A stretch of DNA of 7,251 bases. It comes from an uncultured Dyadobacter sp. (GTDB taxonomy: Bacteria; Bacteroidota; Bacteroidia; Cytophagales; Spirosomataceae). Below the pieces are notes generated by a model. The model did no database searches and had not been told where the DNA came from. It saw only the letters and a list, made by a program, of their open reading frames with translations. This document shows, in pieces, positions 5,486 to 7,251 of this stretch. The stretch is taken from contig CAMLNK010000188.1 in assembly GCA_946481035.1 (NCBI GenBank), forward strand, positions 1-7,251, in the 5' to 3' direction. Numbering within the stretch: the stretch's first letter is position 1; each line of letters opens with the position of its first letter. A program made the translations under genes and the position numbers.

Positions 5486-7251
5486 TTAGAATGTGAATGA
5501 AATCGTCCCACCGAAATAACGTGCTGGCGGTGTTTGCCCGAGGTTCGTGAATCCTACGGCGTTACTTTCCACGCCGTTCTGGCTATATTCAGGATCTGTG
5601 TAAAGGTTGGATTTCGGAACCCAGATGAACAGGTTTCTCCCTTGCACGCTTACGGTTATGCCGTTTATGAATTTTGTTTTGGCCAAAAGCGATGCGGGAA
5701 CGTCGTAGCGTAGCGAAGCCTCGCGGAGTTTCCAGAATCCCGCCGAATTAGCATAGTTTTCACCGATTCCTCTGTTTCTTGTAGCATCCGTCCAGAAATC
5801 AGCACCACCGCTTCGGGTTGTGATGTTGGTGTTGGAAACATACTGGCCGTCGGCGTTTTTGTAAGACGAGTTAGGTATCACAAACCGGTCCCGATTGTAC
5901 CATGCGGTACGTATCCCTGCTCCTGAAAAGTCGTAACCAGTTGAAATGGCGTTGTATATATAATGTCCGTTGCGGTACTCGAACAGGAGATTAAGTTTGA
6001 GTCTTTTGAATTTAACAGTTCCGGTCAGTCCCAGAATATGAGGTGGATTGGTGATTCCGACATCATGAAAAGTGCCATTGGTGGAGGGATATCCAGTTAT
6101 CGGGTCAACAATGATCCGATTTTCAGGATCACGGGTGTAACGGGTCGTTTGAAGCAATGGGAAAGGGGCTCCGACTTTGGCGATGATGCGTGCGGTGTTG
6201 CCGTCGCCGGACAGCGTCATCTGATCCGTTTGCTTTGATAACGATATGACTTTGTTGCGGTTAAATGTATAATTTGCAGCGAAAGAGACTTCTAATCCGT
6301 TAGGTAATTTGACGGGTGTTATATTAAAGTAGCTTTCCAGACCTTTGTTTTCAACTTCACCGACATTGGTCGTAAGCGTTTGATATCCCGTTGCCGAAGA
6401 AACGATAACCGATATAGTCTGGTTGACTGTGTTTGTCTTGTAGAAAGTCAAACCGCCGGAAATTGAAAGAGGTGTTAGTTCAAAGTCGAACCCGGCTTCT
6501 TCGCCAACAGTCATTTCGGGTTTGATATCCGCGGCTACCAGATTGTTGTCCAGCGTAAAACCTGCGCCGCTCGAATAGGGGTAACCATAAGCCTGAAAGA
6601 ATGTGCTGCTTAGCGAGTAGGCGCCGAGATTGAGCATGTTGCCGAGGTTGACCTGCCCTACCTTTGAATATCCGGCACGTAGCTTGAGGGTTTTTAAAAA
6701 ACCTGAATGTGTGAGGACTGGTATCGCATCCGTCGCGATGAAAGAAATGTCCGCTGACGGATAGAAGAAGGATCGATTACTTTTAGAAAGAACTGAACGC
6801 CAGTCGTTTCTGCCTGTTACATGCAGATATATGAAATCTTTGAATCCAAGCCGGGCCTCACCATATACACCAATTTGTCGTGTTTTAAAGTTTTGCTCGC
6901 TGGCCGTAGGGTTGCTTAGGCTGTTGCCGACATTGTATAGATCGTTTACAACCATACCGGTTGCGGATATAAACAGGAATTTGCTGGCATTTTCCCGAAA
7001 AGTTGTTCCAAGGGCGGAATTGAAACTGAGTCCAGGTGCTAAATTCGTTTTGAACTCGGCAATGAAATCGTTGACAACCTGATTTGTAAACCCACTAAAA
7101 TCTCCCACTTCGCCTGGGATATCGGTTTTAGAGCTTCCTGAAATACTTTTGGTATAGTCGGAATAGGTGAATTTGCCGATATGGTTCTTTGCGGAGAAAT
7201 TTTTTGTCGTGATGCCCGTGCGGTAAGTAAGTGTCAGTGGGCGAATGGGGT
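5486..7251 (-). CDS. SusC/RagA-family TonB-dependent outer-membrane transporter (C-terminal part)
   Basis: C-terminal portion of the TonB-dependent barrel that imports the ligand delivered by its SusD partner. The frame is open to the window edge: 587 residues are visible, beginning PIRPLTLTYRTGITTKNF, of a family usually about 1000 residues long. A GTG at 7108 is an internal valine, not a start. What is visible is barrel: alternating beta strands with family blocks such as RQIGVYGEARLGFKDFIYLH followed by VTGRNDWRS, FFYPSADISFIATD, LKLRAGYSKVGQ, EEAGFDFEL, NKGLESYFNITPVK, FWKLREASLRYDVP, GITVSVQGRNLFIW and DPEYSQNG. The terminal strand is ARYFGGTISFTF, ending in phenylalanine as expected of an outer-membrane barrel signal. 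The signal peptide, carboxypeptidase-like domain, TonB box and plug lie outside the window. It is the first of three closely spaced genes seen here; the operon promoter is not visible. The substrate cannot be deduced. Confidence 0.95.
   Translation of the reverse strand, partial: PIRPLTLTYRTGITTKNFSAKNHIGKFTYSDYTKSISGSSKTDIPGEVGDFSGFTNQVVNDFIAEFKTNLAPGLSFNSALGTTFRENASKFLFISATGMVVNDLYNVGNSLSNPTASEQNFKTRQIGVYGEARLGFKDFIYLHVTGRNDWRSVLSKSNRSFFYPSADISFIATDAIPVLTHSGFLKTLKLRAGYSKVGQVNLGNMLNLGAYSLSSTFFQAYGYPYSSGAGFTLDNNLVAADIKPEMTVGEEAGFDFELTPLSISGGLTFYKTNTVNQTISVIVSSATGYQTLTTNVGEVENKGLESYFNITPVKLPNGLEVSFAANYTFNRNKVISLSKQTDQMTLSGDGNTARIIAKVGAPFPLLQTTRYTRDPENRIIVDPITGYPSTNGTFHDVGITNPPHILGLTGTVKFKRLKLNLLFEYRNGHYIYNAISTGYDFSGAGIRTAWYNRDRFVIPNSSYKNADGQYVSNTNITTRSGGADFWTDATRNRGIGENYANSAGFWKLREASLRYDVPASLLAKTKFINGITVSVQGRNLFIWVPKSNLYTDPEYSQNGVESNAVGFTNLGQTPPARYFGGTISFTF

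Noticed and set aside
5476..5511. Earlier SusD-like start (MGRFHSHSKSKL...)
   Set aside because: It would overlap the end of the SusC-like gene and place a charged stretch before the signal peptide. The ATG at 5475 gives a standard lipoprotein signal peptide and a 10-base gap.
7106..7108. GTG as the start codon of the SusC-like gene
   Set aside because: The same frame is open without a stop to the end of the window, and the upstream codons read as normal SusC barrel sequence. The gene is cut by the window edge, not started here.

Overview
The window looks like a chromosomal segment of a member of the Bacteroidota, most likely Cytophagales (Dyadobacter/Spirosomaceae-like; this placement is inference from protein character only). 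The grounds are a SusC/SusD outer-membrane pair with a DUF1735-type lipoprotein, a promoter of the Bacteroidota form TTG-N17-TAnnTTTG, and no Shine-Dalgarno sequence before any of the four start codons visible in the window. Both ends of the window cut through genes.

Layout from left to right. (1) Bases 1-685, plus strand: a 5'-truncated TrmH/SpoU-family RNA 2'-O-ribose methyltransferase. (2) Bases 687-1475, minus strand: a queuosine-precursor (VUT/YhhQ-type) membrane transporter, converging on the methyltransferase with one base between the two stop codons. (3) Bases 1520-2764, minus strand: an AlaA-like PLP-dependent alanine aminotransferase, 44 bases upstream of the transporter and probably co-transcribed with it. 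(4) Bases 2765-2920: a compact control region holding the aminotransferase promoter, a small inverted repeat just upstream of it, and a strong intrinsic terminator for the preceding operon. (5) Bases 2921-7251, minus strand: the 3' part of an operon in the order susC-like (truncated by the window edge), susD-like, and a DUF1735-type surface lipoprotein, with gaps of 10 and 8 bases.

The right-hand operon encodes the outer-membrane part of a nutrient uptake system: a TonB-dependent barrel (SusC), its lidding lipoprotein (SusD), and an accessory lipoprotein that is probably surface-exposed and ligand-binding. The operon ends at the terminator without any glycoside hydrolase, peptidase or sulfatase, so the substrate cannot be named from this window. 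The left half is housekeeping: RNA methylation, queuosine-precursor uptake and alanine/pyruvate amino transfer. Every stretch over 300 bases is coding. I saw no RNA genes, mobile elements or CRISPR arrays, and nothing that I would call a new biological system. The most informative noncoding piece is the 156-base control region at 2765-2920.
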